This document shows positions 25,904 to 34,445 of a stretch of 64,000 nt of DNA, piece after piece. The position numbers were made by a program, and so were the translations under genes. Origin of the DNA: Halorubrum lacusprofundi ATCC 49239 (GTDB lineage: Archaea; Halobacteriota; Halobacteria; Halobacteriales; Haloferacaceae). Where the stretch lies: positions 1,612,001-1,676,000 of the forward strand of contig NC_012029.1 of the NCBI RefSeq assembly GCF_000022205.1, written 5' to 3'. The notes beneath the pieces were generated by a model. The model was not told the DNA's origin, ran no database searches, and was given only the letters and a program-made list of their open reading frames with translations. Within the stretch, counting starts at the first letter, position 1. Each line of letters opens with the position of its first letter.

Positions 25904-26518
25904 TCACCCGATCAGGGTCCGAACCGCGGCGAAGACGCGGTAGCCGACGCCGTACCCGAGAAGAGCGGGCGGAACCCCGGCGACGAGCGTACGAAGCAGA
26001 GTCGTTCCGTGGACGATACGGAAGCCGATCAGCAGTAGTACCGCTGCGTAGGCGCCGCAGACGACCCGCAGTTCAGGGATCGGCGGTCCCGCCAGCGCCA
26101 TCGGTGAACTGGCGTACGCGACCACCTGCACCGTCTCGCTCACGCCGCCCCGGTCGCGCAGCGCGATCCCGTCATCGAACTCGACGCTGGCGAGGATCAC
26201 CGACAGTGTCGCGACCGCCGCGGTCAGGTGGAGCCCCACCGGCGCGACCAACACGACCACGAGGAGGAACAGAATCGCCGCAGAGACGGGAACGGACACG
26301 ACGATTTCGGGGACGACCCCCGGCTCCGAGACGATCCAGCCGAGCGCGTAGGCGGCGGCGACGGCGACGGCGAACGTCAGCGCCGGGGCCTGATCGCCGG
26401 GCGCCACGCCGTTCGCGAAAAGGCGACGCGGCCGGACGAGCGCCTCGATCCACGCCCGAGCGAGCGCACGGGGCCCGCGCGCTCGCCCGCCTTCTGGATC
26501 CGCGATCCACGATGTCAC
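25904..26518 (-). CDS. YIP1-family membrane protein
   Basis: A 204-residue protein with about five hydrophobic helices. The pattern ARAWIEALVRPRRLFANGVA at the start is the YIP1 (DUF1282) entry motif WxxxLxxPxxxF. Later segments include VAYASSPMALAGPPIPELRV, matching the YasSP/A motif of the family. Function is unknown; the family name derives from Golgi proteins, which says nothing about the archaeal role. It is monocistronic and convergent with the DHH gene. Confidence 0.75.
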   Translation of the reverse strand: MTSWIADPEGGRARGPRALARAWIEALVRPRRLFANGVAPGDQAPALTFAVAVAAAYALGWIVSEPGVVPEIVVSVPVSAAILFLLVVVLVAPVGLHLTAAVATLSVILASVEFDDGIALRDRGGVSETVQVVAYASSPMALAGPPIPELRVVCGAYAAVLLLIGFRIVHGTTLLRTLVAGVPPALLGYGVGYRVFAAVRTLIG

Positions 26519-26656
26519 GAGCGCCCTTCGGACGGGTGGGATAACGGGGTTCCGGTTCGTGTCGTCCCCCGGAACACACCCGGAGTAGCCCGCCGTTATC
26601 TCGTCTGATAGACGGCGCGTAAAGCCTTATACCGCCCCTCGCGGAGGGGAACGCGA

Positions 26657-27112
26657 ATGTGCGCGTTCCGGAACGACGAACGGGGGTTCACCCCGATAGC
26701 CGGCTCGGGGATGCTCGTCGGCATCGTCGTGGTGCTGTTAGCGCTCGTCGGCGCCGCGGTCTTCGGGCTGATCGACGGCGTTGCGCCCCCGGACGCGGAG
26801 TTCGAGGTCGAGACGGAGGGGACAGACCTCGTGGTCGTCGCGGCCGGTCCCGAACCAGTTCCGGCCGAAGAGCTGTACGTCCGCGGCGAGGACCCGGACG
26901 AGGCGGTGCAGTTCGGCGCGTGGCCCGGCGACGGCGTCGTGCAGCCGGGCGATCGGGTGACCGTACCCAACGCCACCGGGAACGAGAATCTCGAGGTCGT
27001 CTGGGAACCCGTCGCGTTCGACACGTACGAGACGCTCGGTACGTACAACGGCGAAGACTCGGCGATTGAGGGTAGCTCCGGCCGGGACCCACTTGGCGCG
27101 ACCGGCGTTTGA
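26657..27112 (+). CDS. Archaeal type IV pilin-like protein
   Basis: A 151-residue protein. The N-terminus has a short basic leader followed by RGFTPIAGSGMLVGIVVVLL and ALVGAAVFGL, close to the haloarchaeal pilin motif R(A/G)VSPVIGxxLMVxITV processed by PibD. The remainder is a beta-rich acidic domain with VETEGTDLVVVAAGP-like strands, similar to the DUF1628/archaeal pilin domain. No assembly ATPase is nearby, so it may be a minor pilin or pseudopilin using the general machinery. The leader is slightly atypical (FTPIAGSG), hence moderate confidence. Confidence 0.7.
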   Translation: MCAFRNDERGFTPIAGSGMLVGIVVVLLALVGAAVFGLIDGVAPPDAEFEVETEGTDLVVVAAGPEPVPAEELYVRGEDPDEAVQFGAWPGDGVVQPGDRVTVPNATGNENLEVVWEPVAFDTYETLGTYNGEDSAIEGSSGRDPLGATGV

Positions 27113-27128
27113 AACCGCTCGGCAGGCG

Positions 27129-28262
27129 CTACTCCACCGACACCCACTCCCCGCGCTCGTCGGCGCGTTCGACCGCGTCGAGGAGTTTTTGCACCTTGTA
27201 CCCCTGTTCGAACGACGGCTCGAACTCGCCGCCCTCGGCGACCGCCGAGAGGAACTCGTAGTTCTCGTGGACGAACGTGTGCTCCCAGCCGATGACGTGA
27301 CCCGGCGGCCACCAGTGGTCGACGTACGGGTCGGTCTCGTCGGTGACGAGCACTGTCTGGTACCCGCGGTCGTCCTCCCGGAGCACCTCCAGCTCGTTGA
27401 GCCGCTCCAAGGAGAACTTCAAGCTCCCCTTCGAGCCGTGGATTTCGATCGCGTGGTCGTTCTTGTGGCCCTCCGCGAATCGGGTCGCCTCGAAGCTCCC
27501 CATCGCGCCCGACTCGTAGGCGACCTGCGCGGTGTAGGCGTCGTCGACGGTCACGTCGCGATACTCCTCGACGTCGCCAGCCTCGTCGTAGACGGGCCGC
27601 TCGTCGACGAACGTCTGGAGGTGGCCCGAGACGCGATCGATCTCGCCGACCTCGTCGCCGACGAGGAAGTCCGCGAGGTCGAGCGTGTGCGCGCCGAGGT
27701 CGCCGAGCGCGCCGGAGCCCGCCGTGTCGGCGTCCATCCGCCACGCCCACGGCGCCTCGGGGTCGACCAGCCAGTCTTGGAGGTACCGCCCACGAACTTG
27801 TCGGATCTCGCCGAGTTCGCCGTCTTCGATCAGCCCCTTCGCGTACCGGATCGCGGGGATGAACCGATAGTTGAACGCGGTGCCGGCGGGCACGTCGGCG
27901 TCGGCCGCGGCGTCGCGCATCGCCGCGGCCTCGTCGAGGGTCGGCGCGAGGGGCTTCTCACAGAGAACCGGAACGCCCGCTTCGAGGGCCGCGATCGACG
28001 GCTCCGCGTGAACGTGGTTCGGGCCGAGGTTGTAGAACACGTCCACCTCGTCGAGCGAGTCCTCCCAGTCGGTCGCGGTGTGCGAGAATCCGAACCGCTC
28101 CGCGGCGTCCGCGAGCGCCTCCTCGTCGCGCCCGACGAGGGTGTGCCGCTCGATGTCGGGCGCGTCTGGGAAGAACATCGGGAGTCGCGCGAGCGCGTTC
28201 GCGTGCGCCTTGCCCATGAAGCGGTACCCCAGTACGCCGATTCGTAGTGGTTGCTGTGTCAT
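27129..28262 (-). CDS. Gfo/Idh/MocA family oxidoreductase
   Basis: A 377-residue NAD(P)-dependent sugar oxidoreductase. The N-terminal Rossmann motif is LRIGVLGYRFMGKAHANALA (about residues 5-24). The conserved EKP motif is in VLCEKPLAPTLDEAA, and the C-terminal domain has GTAFNYRFIPAIRYAKGLIE and WWPPGHVIGWEHTFVHENYE. It sits 15 bases downstream of a sugar-phosphate-isomerase-like gene, so the two form an operon. Together they look like a sugar or polyol oxidation module (for example inositol- or glucoside-like substrates). The true substrate cannot be read. Confidence 0.88.
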   Translation of the reverse strand: MTQQPLRIGVLGYRFMGKAHANALARLPMFFPDAPDIERHTLVGRDEEALADAAERFGFSHTATDWEDSLDEVDVFYNLGPNHVHAEPSIAALEAGVPVLCEKPLAPTLDEAAAMRDAAADADVPAGTAFNYRFIPAIRYAKGLIEDGELGEIRQVRGRYLQDWLVDPEAPWAWRMDADTAGSGALGDLGAHTLDLADFLVGDEVGEIDRVSGHLQTFVDERPVYDEAGDVEEYRDVTVDDAYTAQVAYESGAMGSFEATRFAEGHKNDHAIEIHGSKGSLKFSLERLNELEVLREDDRGYQTVLVTDETDPYVDHWWPPGHVIGWEHTFVHENYEFLSAVAEGGEFEPSFEQGYKVQKLLDAVERADERGEWVSVE

Positions 28263-28277
28263 TGGTTTATCCTCCGC

Positions 28278-29249
28278 TTACTCCGCCCAGTAGGCGTCGC
28301 CCGGTTGCGTCTCGAAGACGGCGCGGTCGAGCACGTCGACCGCCTTCTCTAACCCCTCCCGCGAGGAGGTCAGCGAGTCCTCGTGTTCGATCGACAGCGC
28401 GCCCTCGTACCCGACCATCCGGAGCGTCGAGACGACGTCCTTCCAGTGGCTCTCGTCGTGGCCGTAACCGATCGAACGGAACAGCCACGAGCGATCGCTC
28501 TCGTCGGTGTAGCTCGTCGTGTCGAGTACGCCCTTCACGCGCGCGTTCGCGTCGTACACCTTGGTGTCCTTCGCGTGGAAGTGGTGGATCGCGTCGTGGT
28601 CGCCCAAAAATCGGATCGCCTCGATCACGTCGATCCCCTGCCAGTAGAGGTGCGAGGGGTCGAAGTTGGCGCCGATCCGCTCGTTCGTGGCCTCCCGGAG
28701 CGCGAGCATGCCGGTCGGCTCGTACACGAGCATGTTCGGGTGCATCTCGATGGCGACATCCACCCCGTGGTGGTCTGCGTGTTTCGCCAGATCCGTCCAG
28801 TACGGGATCGCGACCTCGTCCCATTGATACTCGTGGGCGTCGGCGTGTTCGCTCGGCCACGGCGCCGTGATCCAGTTCGGCGTCGAGTCGCCCGGCGCGC
28901 CGGCAGGAAGGCCGGAGAAACAGGTGACCGTGCCCACGTCCAGCTGGTCGGCAAGCTCGATCGCCTCGCGGAGCTCTCGGTCGGCCGCCGCGGCGCGCTC
29001 CTCGTCGGGGTGGAGGGGGTTGTTGTGGGTCGCGAGCGCGGAGATCCGGAGGCCGTGTTCGTCGAGTAGCTCCCGAAGCTCCGCCTGCGCCGCGTCGTCG
29101 TCGAGTATCGCCTCGCGGTCGACGTGGTCCTCGCTGGGCCACCCGCCGACGCCGAGTTCGACGGCGTCGACGCCGATATCGTCGAGGTACGCGACCGCGT
29201 CGTCGATCGATTCGCCGCCTAAGGGGACGGTTAGCACACCGATGTCCAT
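28278..29249 (-). CDS. Sugar phosphate isomerase/epimerase (AP-endonuclease-2-like TIM barrel)
   Basis: A 323-residue TIM-barrel protein. Metal-site segments are visible: DVAIEMHPNMLVYEPTG (Glu), ANFDPSHLYWQGID (Asp-x-x-His), HHFHAKDTKVYDANARVKGV (His) and ALSIEHEDSL (Glu). This is the IolE/xylose-isomerase-like set. It is the first gene of an operon with the Gfo/Idh oxidoreductase. A perfect dyad overlaps its TATA region at 29270-29287, implying regulation by a dimeric repressor. Substrate is unknown. Confidence 0.88.
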   Translation of the reverse strand: MDIGVLTVPLGGESIDDAVAYLDDIGVDAVELGVGGWPSEDHVDREAILDDDAAQAELRELLDEHGLRISALATHNNPLHPDEERAAAADRELREAIELADQLDVGTVTCFSGLPAGAPGDSTPNWITAPWPSEHADAHEYQWDEVAIPYWTDLAKHADHHGVDVAIEMHPNMLVYEPTGMLALREATNERIGANFDPSHLYWQGIDVIEAIRFLGDHDAIHHFHAKDTKVYDANARVKGVLDTTSYTDESDRSWLFRSIGYGHDESHWKDVVSTLRMVGYEGALSIEHEDSLTSSREGLEKAVDVLDRAVFETQPGDAYWAE

Positions 29250-29269
29250 GGACGAACGTATTACAACAA

Positions 29270-29287
29270 CCCGAATAAATATTCGGG
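29270..29287 (-). promoter_or_regulatory. Palindromic operator candidate over the TATA region
   Basis: CCCGAAT-AAAT-ATTCGGG is a perfect 7+7 dyad 21-38 bases upstream of the epimerase ATG at 29249. Read on the minus strand its centre (TATTTATTC) can serve as the TATA box, so a bound dimer would block TBP. Confidence 0.5.
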
Positions 29288-29435
29288 AAATTCTATTTGA
29301 GCGGGCAGCGCGTCGGATCGTCGAGTTCGATGCGTCCGGTTCGAACTGGCCTCACCCGCGCAGGCGACCGTTTCGCCCGTCGTCGCGCCCGTCGAACCAC
29401 ATGAGGTTTTAACGGGTGGAGCGTGTATGGCGGGT

Positions 29436-30320
29436 ATGGGAATCCTCTCGCGCGCCTCCTACGTCATCCGCTCGAAGCTGAACGCTCTCCTCAATCGGAC
29501 CGAGGACCCGACGGAGTCACTCGACTACTCGTACGAACAGATGCGCGACGAGCTCCAGGACGTCAAGCAGGGGATCGCCGATCTCACGACCCAGAAGAAG
29601 CGACTGGAGATTCAAAAGCGCAAGCTCGACGAGAACGTCGAGAAGCACAACCGACAGGCCCGCGAGGCGGTCCAGCAGGACCGCGACGACCTCGCGCGGA
29701 AGGCCCTCGAGAAGAAGAAATCGAAGATGACGCAGATCGAGGAGCTCGAAGGACAGATCGCGAAGTTAAACGACACGCAAGAGCAGCTCGTCGAGAAGAA
29801 GAACAAGCTCCAGAACCGCATCGAGGAGTTCCGCACGAAGAAGGAGAGCATGAAGGCCCGCTACCAGGCCGCGGAGGCGTCCTCGCGCGTCTCGGAGGCG
29901 ATGACCGGCGTCGGCGACGAGATGGAGGACGTGAGCCGCTCCATCGAGCGCGCCGAGGAACGCACCGAGGATATGGAGGCGCGCGCTGAGGCGATGGACG
30001 AGCTGGAGGACTCCGGCGCCTTCGAGGACGCGCTCTCGGACAAGGACAGCATCGACCGGGAGCTGGATAGCCTCTCGACGAACAGCGAGGTCGACGCCGA
30101 GCTGGAGACGCTGAAAGGCGAACTCGGCAAGGGCGAGCCCGCGAGCGACGACGCCGGGGAAAGCACCGACGAGGAGATCGACACCGAACTGGCGGACATC
30201 GAGTCGGAGATCGACAGTGACGATCTCGAGGCCGACCTCGATGGGGACGACGACGCCGACGAGGAGGTCGACGTGGAGTTAGAGGAGTCCGAGGTCGACG
30301 CCGACGAACAGCGGAACTGA
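29436..30320 (+). CDS. PspA/IM30 family (ESCRT-III-like) membrane-associated protein
   Basis: A 294-residue coiled-coil protein; an ATG at 29427 is an alternative start. The N-terminal amphipathic helix and helix 1 (MGILSRASYVIRSKLNALLN) are typical of PspA, as is TEDPTESLDYSYEQMRDELQ. Long coiled-coil helices span about residues 25-160, including KKRLEIQKRKLDENVEKHNR. From about residue 195 the tail is extremely acidic (DDDADEEVDVELEE). PspA/IM30 proteins polymerise on damaged membranes and help keep the proton gradient. No pspBC-like partner genes are adjacent. A TTTTAA sequence near 29407 may be the TATA box. Confidence 0.9.
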   Translation: MGILSRASYVIRSKLNALLNRTEDPTESLDYSYEQMRDELQDVKQGIADLTTQKKRLEIQKRKLDENVEKHNRQAREAVQQDRDDLARKALEKKKSKMTQIEELEGQIAKLNDTQEQLVEKKNKLQNRIEEFRTKKESMKARYQAAEASSRVSEAMTGVGDEMEDVSRSIERAEERTEDMEARAEAMDELEDSGAFEDALSDKDSIDRELDSLSTNSEVDAELETLKGELGKGEPASDDAGESTDEEIDTELADIESEIDSDDLEADLDGDDDADEEVDVELEESEVDADEQRN

Positions 30321-30324
30321 CGCG

Positions 30325-31374
30325 CTACTGCTCCGCGCTCGGGCGGGCGCCGGTCCCCGCCCGCTCCTGGTCCCCGAGCCGGATCTCGCCGCCTCCCATT
30401 TCGATCCCGTCGTACTGGTCCTCGGCGAGCAGCAGCGACCCGTCGAGGTCGGCGTAGTCGAGTAGGGGCGCGAGCTGCGCGGCCGCAGCGATCGAGGCGT
30501 TCGACTCGATCATGCAGCCGCACATCACTTCCAGCCCGTGAGCGCGCGCGGCGGCGATCATCCGTTTCGCCTCCAGCAGGCCGCCGGTCTTCATCAGCTT
30601 CAGGTTCGCGATGTCACACCGGTCGGCGATCGCGGGGATGTCGGAGAGCGTCACGCAGGACTCGTCGGCGGCGACGGGGAGCGCCGACCGCTCGTAGACG
30701 AACCGGAGCCCCTCCGGGTCCTCGGCGGGCACCGGTTGCTCGACGAATTCCACGTCGCGATCGGCGAGCCACTCGCACTTCCGGACCGCCTCGCGGGGCG
30801 TCCACGCCTCGTTCGCGTCGACCCGGAGCCGGGCGTCGGGCGCGGCCTCGCGGACCGCGTCGATCAGCTCGCGGTCTCGGTCGGTCCCGAGCTTGATCTT
30901 GAGGATCGGGTAGCCGGCATCGACCGCGGCCTCGGCCTTCTCACGGACGCGCTCCGTCTCGTCGAGTCCGATCGTGTAGGAGGTCGCGGGCGCGGCCGTG
31001 GGGTCGAGCCCCCAGAGACGGTGGAGGGGGACGCCGAGCCGCTTCGCGGCGAGGTCGTGGACCGCGATCGAGACGGCGGCGCGGGCGGCGGGGTTGCCGT
31101 TGACGACGGCCGCCAGTTCGGCCTCGATCTCGTGGAGCGCGTGGGGGTCGCCGACGCGCTCGACGGCGTCGAGCAGATCCGGGAGCACGGCCTCGACGGT
31201 GTCCGCGGTCTCGCCGTAGTGAGCCGAGGGAGCCGCGCCGCCGACGCCGGTCATTCCGGCCTCGTCCGCGATCTTCACGATCACGTTCTCGGCGTCCGTC
31301 TGGGTGCCCCTGAAGATCGTGAACGGGTTCTCCAAGGGAAGCGAGACCCGCTCGAACTCCGTTTCGAGGGTCAT
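30325..31374 (-). CDS. dgcA: Enolase-superfamily epimerase, DgcA-like (N-acetyl-D-glutamate racemase or dipeptide epimerase)
   Basis: A 349-residue muconate-lactonizing/dipeptide-epimerase-group enzyme. The acid/base Lys pair is in PILKIKLGTD. Metal ligands are in RVDANEAW (Asp), EFVEQPVPAED (Glu) and VAADESC (Asp). The second catalytic Lys is in NLKLMKTGG. The start overlaps the stop of the DUF1611 gene by four bases (ATGA). From published work on marine bacteria, DUF1611 (DgcN) plus this type of racemase (DgcA) convert D-glutamate to N-acetyl-L-glutamate. The pairing here supports that role; dipeptide epimerase is the alternative. Confidence 0.82.
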   Translation of the reverse strand: MTLETEFERVSLPLENPFTIFRGTQTDAENVIVKIADEAGMTGVGGAAPSAHYGETADTVEAVLPDLLDAVERVGDPHALHEIEAELAAVVNGNPAARAAVSIAVHDLAAKRLGVPLHRLWGLDPTAAPATSYTIGLDETERVREKAEAAVDAGYPILKIKLGTDRDRELIDAVREAAPDARLRVDANEAWTPREAVRKCEWLADRDVEFVEQPVPAEDPEGLRFVYERSALPVAADESCVTLSDIPAIADRCDIANLKLMKTGGLLEAKRMIAAARAHGLEVMCGCMIESNASIAAAAQLAPLLDYADLDGSLLLAEDQYDGIEMGGGEIRLGDQERAGTGARPSAEQ

Positions 31375-32462
31375 TCGTCGGCGACCCCTCCATCGGCGGC
31401 CGCGGTCCCCTCACCGAGCCCCGCCTCGACGATCCCGTCCACGATCCGGCCGGCGCCGTCCCGGACCGGGTCGGCGGCTGGGACGCCGGCCTCGTCGCCG
31501 AAGTCGGTGACTGCCTCCGCGGCGGCCGCGTCGTCGTCGACGTCTTTGGTGTTGAGCGCGCCGGCGACGATACTCGCCTCGTTGACGGGCGCCGCGAGCC
31601 CCTCGTAGAGGTCGACGTAGTCGGCCAGCGGCGGGAGCGAGAACGACTCGTAGCCGTGGACGGCCTCGCGGCCCGCGGCGTGACAGAGCACCAGCCCGTC
31701 AGCCATCGAGCCGTGGAGGATGCCGCAGGTGACCGCCGAGTAGGCGGGGTGGATGATGCTGCCCTGCCCCTCGACGACGAGGAGGTCGTGGTCGTCGCCG
31801 ACCTCGACGAGCATGTCCTCAACCGCGCCGGCGGTGAAGTCGGAGACGACGCGGTCGATCGGGTTCCCCCACCCGGCGATCATGATCCCGGTCTGGCCGG
31901 TCGGGACGAACGCGGCGTCGATCCCGCGCTCGCGGGCGGCTGCGACGATCTCCAGCGAGGCGGTCATCTTCCCGACCGAGCAGTCGGTGCCGACAGTGAG
32001 CACCACGTCGGCGTCCACGTCGCCGGAGGCGCCCGTCGCGACCGTGAGATCGTCGTCGGGCTCGCGCACGTCGACGAGGTCGACGCCGTGTTCATCGGCC
32101 AGCGCGACGAGCTCCTCGTCCCCGTTTAAGAAGTAGTGGAGCCCGCTCACCACGTCGCAGCCGGCCTCGATCGCGGCCTCCACGTCGGACCGCCACGACT
32201 CGTCGAAGCCGCCGCCGATCGGCGCGATCCCGATATATAAGGCGTCCACGTCGCCGTCGGCGGCCGCGTACGCGTCCGCGAACGACTCGACGATCGGCGC
32301 GTCCGCCACGTCGGGGACGTGGTCGTGAACCCGGTCGCCGGCGCGGTCGCGGTCGAGCACGGCGCGAACGTCTTGGTCGCCGTAGCGCATCACACCGAGG
32401 GCAGTCTTCGCGCGGTCGGGGAACTTCTCGTGGGCAAGGATGACGATCCGGTCGTCGCTCAT
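31371..32462 (-). CDS. dgcN: DUF1611 P-loop protein, DgcN-like D-glutamate N-acetyltransferase
   Basis: A 363-residue protein with two parts. The N-terminal half is Rossmann-like (DALYIGIAPIGGGFDESW). The C-terminal half is a P-loop domain with VGTDCSVGKMTASLEIVAAA (about residues 157-176), PTGQTGIMIAGWGNPIDRVV and VVEGQGSIIHPAYSAVTCG, the DUF1611 hallmark. The gene overlaps dgcA by four bases. DUF1611 proteins were uncharacterised until linked to D-glutamate N-acetylation in bacteria. The extension to archaea is inference from family and context. A TATA-like TTTTAAG sits 25 bases upstream (32487-32494). Confidence 0.82.
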   Translation of the reverse strand: MSDDRIVILAHEKFPDRAKTALGVMRYGDQDVRAVLDRDRAGDRVHDHVPDVADAPIVESFADAYAAADGDVDALYIGIAPIGGGFDESWRSDVEAAIEAGCDVVSGLHYFLNGDEELVALADEHGVDLVDVREPDDDLTVATGASGDVDADVVLTVGTDCSVGKMTASLEIVAAARERGIDAAFVPTGQTGIMIAGWGNPIDRVVSDFTAGAVEDMLVEVGDDHDLLVVEGQGSIIHPAYSAVTCGILHGSMADGLVLCHAAGREAVHGYESFSLPPLADYVDLYEGLAAPVNEASIVAGALNTKDVDDDAAAAEAVTDFGDEAGVPAADPVRDGAGRIVDGIVEAGLGEGTAAADGGVADE

Positions 32463-32486
32463 GGTGGGTCGCTCGCCCCGGAAAGG

Positions 32487-32494
32487 CTTAAAAG
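32487..32494 (-). promoter_or_regulatory. TATA box for the dgcN-dgcA operon
   Basis: CTTTTAAG on the minus strand lies 25-32 bases before the ATG at 32462, the normal distance for a haloarchaeal leaderless transcript. Confidence 0.5.
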
Positions 32495-32545
32495 GGTCGA
32501 GCCGCGGTCGGATCGTCGATTCGTCGCGTCGGCGATAGCCTCGGC

Positions 32546-33469
32546 TCAGTCGAGGTCGAGCGCAACGTCTGACTGCAGCCCGGCCGCCTTCACCGTGTTG
32601 TACAGGAGCATCGCGCGCGTCATCGGGCCGACGCCGCCGGGGACGGGCGTGATCGCGCCAGCGGCCTCCTTCGCCGACTCGTACTCCACGTCGCCGACGA
32701 GCGCGTACCCCTTCTCGGTGTCCGCGTCGACCCGGTTAATCCCCACGTCTATCACGGTCGCGCCCTCCTTGAGCATCGAGCCGTCGATGAACTCCGGGAC
32801 GCCGACCGCGGCGATCACGATGTCTGCGGTCGCCAGCTTCCCTTCCAAGTCCCTCGTCCGCGAGTGGCAGACGGTCGTGGTCGCGTTGCCGATCGGCCCC
32901 TTCTGGATCAGGAGGTTCGCCATCGGCTTCCCGACGATATCCGACCGGCCGACGACGACCGCGTCGGCGCCCTCGGTCTCCACGTCGTACGCCGCCAGCA
33001 GCTTCTGGACGCCGTGGGGCGTGCAGGGTTTAAACCGGGCGTCGCCGGCGACGAGCCGCCCGACGTTCTCCGGGTGGAAACCGTCCACGTCCTTCACGGG
33101 GGCGATCTGCCGGAGCACGCGCCGCTTGTCGACGTGGTCGGGAACCGGCAGTTGGACTAAAATCCCGTGCACGTCCTCGCGCTCGTTGAGGTCGTCGATG
33201 GTCTCGTACAGCTCCTCGGCCGGCGCGTCGGCGTCGATCTCGACGTGAACGCTCTCGATGCCCACCTCCTCGCAGTCGCGCTGTTTCATCGAGACGTACG
33301 TCTCGCTCGCGGGATCGTCGCTCATCAGCACGGTGGCGAGCCCCGGCGTCACGCCCTCCTCTTCAAGCGTCTCGACATGTGCGGCCACGTCGTCGCGCAC
33401 GTCGGCGGCGACCGCCTCGCCGTCGATGATCCGCGTCCCGTCGGCGTCCCCGTCGCTGGTCTCGGTCAT
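32546..33469 (-). CDS. folD: Bifunctional methylenetetrahydrofolate dehydrogenase/cyclohydrolase
   Basis: A 307-residue enzyme that interconverts 5,10-methylene- and 10-formyl-tetrahydrofolate. Signatures are SDDPASETYVSMKQRDCEEV (catalytic Tyr/Lys region), GILVQLPVPDHVDKRRVL, PCTPHGVQKLLAAY, VVGRSDIVGKPMANLL and the C-terminal PVPGGVGPMTRAML. The first 25 residues are an acidic extension. A TATA sequence on the minus strand at 33491-33499 is 22 bases upstream, indicating leaderless transcription. It supports one-carbon metabolism alongside the glycine cleavage genes elsewhere in the window, though not adjacent to them. Confidence 0.96.
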   Translation of the reverse strand: MTETSDGDADGTRIIDGEAVAADVRDDVAAHVETLEEEGVTPGLATVLMSDDPASETYVSMKQRDCEEVGIESVHVEIDADAPAEELYETIDDLNEREDVHGILVQLPVPDHVDKRRVLRQIAPVKDVDGFHPENVGRLVAGDARFKPCTPHGVQKLLAAYDVETEGADAVVVGRSDIVGKPMANLLIQKGPIGNATTTVCHSRTRDLEGKLATADIVIAAVGVPEFIDGSMLKEGATVIDVGINRVDADTEKGYALVGDVEYESAKEAAGAITPVPGGVGPMTRAMLLYNTVKAAGLQSDVALDLD

Positions 33470-33490
33470 ATCGAAACCGACGGAGAGTGG

Positions 33491-33499
33491 ATATAAAAA
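33491..33499 (-). promoter_or_regulatory. TATA box for folD
   Basis: TTTTTATAT on the minus strand lies 22-30 bases before the folD ATG at 33469. Confidence 0.55.
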
Positions 33500-33603
33500 C
33501 GACGCGGGATCGTGCCTAGATCCGACTTAAATATGGTCGAGATGTGCGAGAGTGTGGATCGATTTACGGTCTCGTCGGCGGCGATCCGGGACAGAACGGT
33601 CCG

Positions 33604-34380
33604 CTACTCCGGAAACAGCTCCTCCTCGCGTTCGACGGCGTCGATGGCGGCGACCTCCTCGGGCGTTAACTCGATCTCGGCGGCCGCCAAGTTCGCGCGG
33701 AGGTGACCCTCGCTCGACGCCTTCGGGATCGTCACGACCGGTTCTTTCGCGGTCGCCCACGCGATCGCGACCGCCTCGGGCGTCGCGTCGTGGGCCTCTG
33801 CGACCTCGACCACGGCGTCGATCTCGCTCACTCGACCGCCCGCCAACGGCGAGTAGGCGACGACCGTGTACCCGTGCTCGCGGGCGTGCTCCAGAAGTTC
33901 CGGCCGGTAGAACAGGGGGTGTAGCTCCGTCTGGTGGGCCGCGAGCGGCGCGTCGAGGGTGTCGATCGCGCGGTCGAGCTGGTCGACCTCGAAGTTGGAG
34001 ACGCCGACCTCGCGCACGACCTCCTCGTCGACGAGCCGGTCGAGCGCGGGGAGGGTCTCCACCGGGTCGTACGCTCCCCGTGGGCGGTGGACGTACAGGA
34101 GATCGAGCGTCTCCACGCCGAGCAGGTCGGCGCTCTCGCGGGCGGTCGGACCCACGTCGGCGGCGCCGAGGTCGTCGACCCACAGCTTCGTGGCGACCGT
34201 GACCTCGTCCCGGTCCACGTCGCTCGCGGCAAGCCCCTCGGCGAGCCCGTCACCGACGACCGCCTCGTTGCCGTAGATCCGGGCGGTGTCGAGGTGGCGG
34301 TAGCCGAGCGAGAGTGCGGTCGCGACCGGCTCCGGGTCGTCGATTCCCATCGTTCCGAGGCCGACGGACGGAAGGTGCAT
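33604..34380 (-). CDS. Aldo/keto reductase
   Basis: I start at ATG 34380 (MHLPSVGLGTMGIDDPEPVA), 258 residues. The ATG at 34407 would place a TATA-like run (GGTTTTTGC) inside the gene, whereas it lies about 25-30 bases before 34380. Catalytic residues are Asp in YRHLDTARIYGNE (with Tyr), Lys in VTVATKLW, and His in LLYVHRPRG. NADP-binding IPKASSEGHLRANL is near the end. It is an AKR TIM barrel reducing carbonyls with NADPH; the substrate is unknown. It is monocistronic. Confidence 0.9.
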   Translation of the reverse strand: MHLPSVGLGTMGIDDPEPVATALSLGYRHLDTARIYGNEAVVGDGLAEGLAASDVDRDEVTVATKLWVDDLGAADVGPTARESADLLGVETLDLLYVHRPRGAYDPVETLPALDRLVDEEVVREVGVSNFEVDQLDRAIDTLDAPLAAHQTELHPLFYRPELLEHAREHGYTVVAYSPLAGGRVSEIDAVVEVAEAHDATPEAVAIAWATAKEPVVTIPKASSEGHLRANLAAAEIELTPEEVAAIDAVEREEELFPE

Positions 34381-34445
34381 GCCGGCCTTTCGGACCGACC
34401 GACGCAAAAACCGATCGGCTCGACGATCGAGCGCCTCTGCCCGGT

